Assembly: GCA_018065025.1 (NCBI GenBank)
Contig: JAGHUB010000407.1
Coordinates: forward strand, 1 to 5,218
DNA: 5,218 nt
Direction of reading: 5' to 3'
Source of the DNA: Candidatus Equihabitans merdae
GTDB taxonomy: Bacteria; Bacillota; Clostridia; Lachnospirales; Lachnospiraceae
Part shown: positions 4,614 to 5,218 of the stretch, one piece after another
Numbering within the stretch: the stretch's first letter is position 1
Layout: each line of letters opens with the position of its first letter
Position numbers and translations under genes: made by a program
Notes under the pieces: generated by a model
Seen by the model: the letters and a program-made list of their open reading frames with translations, nothing else
Databases searched by the model: none
What the model was told of the DNA's origin: nothing

Positions 4614-5114
4614 TTGCTGGCACTGTACATTAACGAAACAAAAGCACTGATGGGAAAACTGTTGACCACCAATGCTTTCGATACATTTCTACTGAGAGAA
4701 GGCACTGTCACCACTTTCTGCACCTATACCATCGACGGATCATTTCGGGAAAGTTTCATGGGTGAAAGTGAAGACGAACAAGCGGAAGCCTATCCGGCTT
4801 ATGCCCCCTGGGAAATGGTTCGTCCCAACTTCTTCGATCTCATAAAGGGCAAACGTACCCCTCTCAATATGAAACTGGTATTCCAGTTGAATACCGATAA
4901 CCTTCACCGCTTCCTGGAGCGAGTAGGTCTGGACTATGATGAAGGCAATATTCACGCTCTTTTTATGAATCTCATCTACGATGGCAAGCGTGTCATGATC
5001 ACCACAGGCAGTTCCCAGAAGAACTTCCCGCCAAACCGGGACATCGATCGGGCCTGGGATGATGCCATCAAACAGTTTCTGAAAAAACTCCAGTTGGATT
5101 ACGATATGGCCTAA
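4614..5114 (+). CDS. DUF5721-like protein of unknown function, TTG start
   Basis: A 166-residue soluble protein with no signal peptide or membrane segment. Its pattern agrees with what I remember of the Lachnospiraceae family DUF5721: MLAL start, MGKLL (13-17), FDTFLLREGTVTTF (22-35), TIDG (39-42), WEMVRPNFFDLIKGKRTPL (66-84, the most distinctive block), NLIYDG (119-124), TTGSS (130-134) and DRAWDDAIKQFLKK (145-158). The family has no established biochemical role that I know of, so none is assigned. The start is TTG, backed by GGGGAGG 8 nt upstream; starting at the first internal ATG would delete the conserved N terminus. It is monocistronic, divergent from degV across a 207-nt region, and followed by a hairpin terminator 5 nt after the stop. 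Base composition and codon use look like the neighbouring genes, so there is no sign of recent transfer. Confidence 0.88.
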   Translation: MLALYINETKALMGKLLTTNAFDTFLLREGTVTTFCTYTIDGSFRESFMGESEDEQAEAYPAYAPWEMVRPNFFDLIKGKRTPLNMKLVFQLNTDNLHRFLERVGLDYDEGNIHALFMNLIYDGKRVMITTGSSQKNFPPNRDIDRAWDDAIKQFLKKLQLDYDMA

Positions 5115-5119
5115 TTGAA

Positions 5120-5160
5120 AACGCCACACTGCTTATGCAGTGCGGCGTTGATTTGTTATA
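5120..5160 (+). terminator. Hairpin terminator after the DUF5721-like gene, possibly bidirectional
   Basis: AACGCC (5120-5125) pairs with GGCGTT (5144-5149) and CACTGC (5127-5132) with GCAGTG (5137-5142), with one A-C mismatch and a TTAT loop. On the plus strand the tail is T-rich but interrupted (TTGATTTGTT). On the minus strand the stem is followed by TTTTC, so it may also stop transcription entering from the right. Confidence 0.75.
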
Positions 5161-5218
5161 TACCACTATTTGTGATCAGAAGCCATCTGAAGAAACACCT
5201 GTCAGTGTTTCATTGGAG
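5161..5218. other. Unassigned right edge with a small hairpin
   Basis: GAAACAC (5192-5198) and GTGTTTC (5205-5211) form a perfect 7-bp stem with a 6-nt loop. A minus-strand frame is open from the edge to a TGA at 5176-5178 (ending SSDGF), and a plus-strand frame is also open (DQKPSEETPVSVSLE). Neither has a visible start or ribosome binding site, so no gene is called. Confidence 0.3.

Noticed and set aside
4740..5129. Minus-strand open frame of 129 codons
   Set aside because: It is antisense to the DUF5721-like gene and enters the terminator hairpin; no start signal.
1..5218. Mobile element, CRISPR array, tRNA or other structured RNA gene, toxin-antitoxin or phage-defence module
   Set aside because: No spaced direct repeats, transposase or integrase motifs, cloverleaf structure or paired small toxin-antitoxin genes were seen on either strand.

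Overview
The window looks like a chromosomal stretch from an anaerobic, low-to-moderate-GC Firmicute, most likely a Lachnospiraceae-type Clostridium. The grounds are the gene content (NAD-linked class 1B dihydroorotate dehydrogenase with its PyrK partner, a DegV paralogue ending in YANDGG, and a protein resembling the DUF5721 family), strong GGAGG-type ribosome binding sites and AT-rich intergenic regions with good sigma-A-like promoters. The genus cannot be fixed from the sequence alone. No mobile element, CRISPR array, tRNA or rRNA was found, and the coding content is core or lineage-typical rather than an accessory island.

Layout. (1) 1-2404, minus strand: a tightly packed pyrimidine operon read pyrF -> pyrK -> pyrD, with gaps of 4 and 13 nt. 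The pyrD 3' end, and anything after it, lies beyond the left edge. (2) 2405-2797: a 393-nt divergent regulatory region. It holds the pyr promoter and leader on the minus strand, three roughly helically spaced A/T tracts, and a strong csp promoter with an initiation-site palindrome and a structured leader of about 135 nt on the plus strand. (3) 2798-2998, plus: a 66-aa cold-shock protein followed by an intrinsic terminator. (4) 3186-3434, minus: an 82-aa single-pass membrane protein of unknown function, with its own promoter and terminator. (5) 3570-4406, minus: a DegV-family fatty-acid-binding protein, with a promoter whose start site is covered by a 21-bp inverted repeat. (6) 4614-5114, plus: a DUF5721-like protein that starts at TTG, divergent from degV and closed by a hairpin terminator. 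The last ~70 nt are unassigned.

How it works together. PyrD and PyrK form the NAD-dependent dihydroorotate dehydrogenase (dihydroorotate to orotate, electrons through FMN, 2Fe-2S and FAD to NAD+). PyrF performs the last step to UMP. The remaining genes are separate transcription units with no evident functional link to the pyr genes.

The most noteworthy signals are non-coding. The csp leader has an unusually long near-perfect hairpin ending in a U-run, plus a mutually exclusive alternative helix (a candidate temperature- or protein-responsive attenuator). There are palindromes at the csp and degV transcription starts, and the pyr leader lacks a recognisable PyrR attenuator. I did not find convincing evidence of a wholly new multi-gene system.
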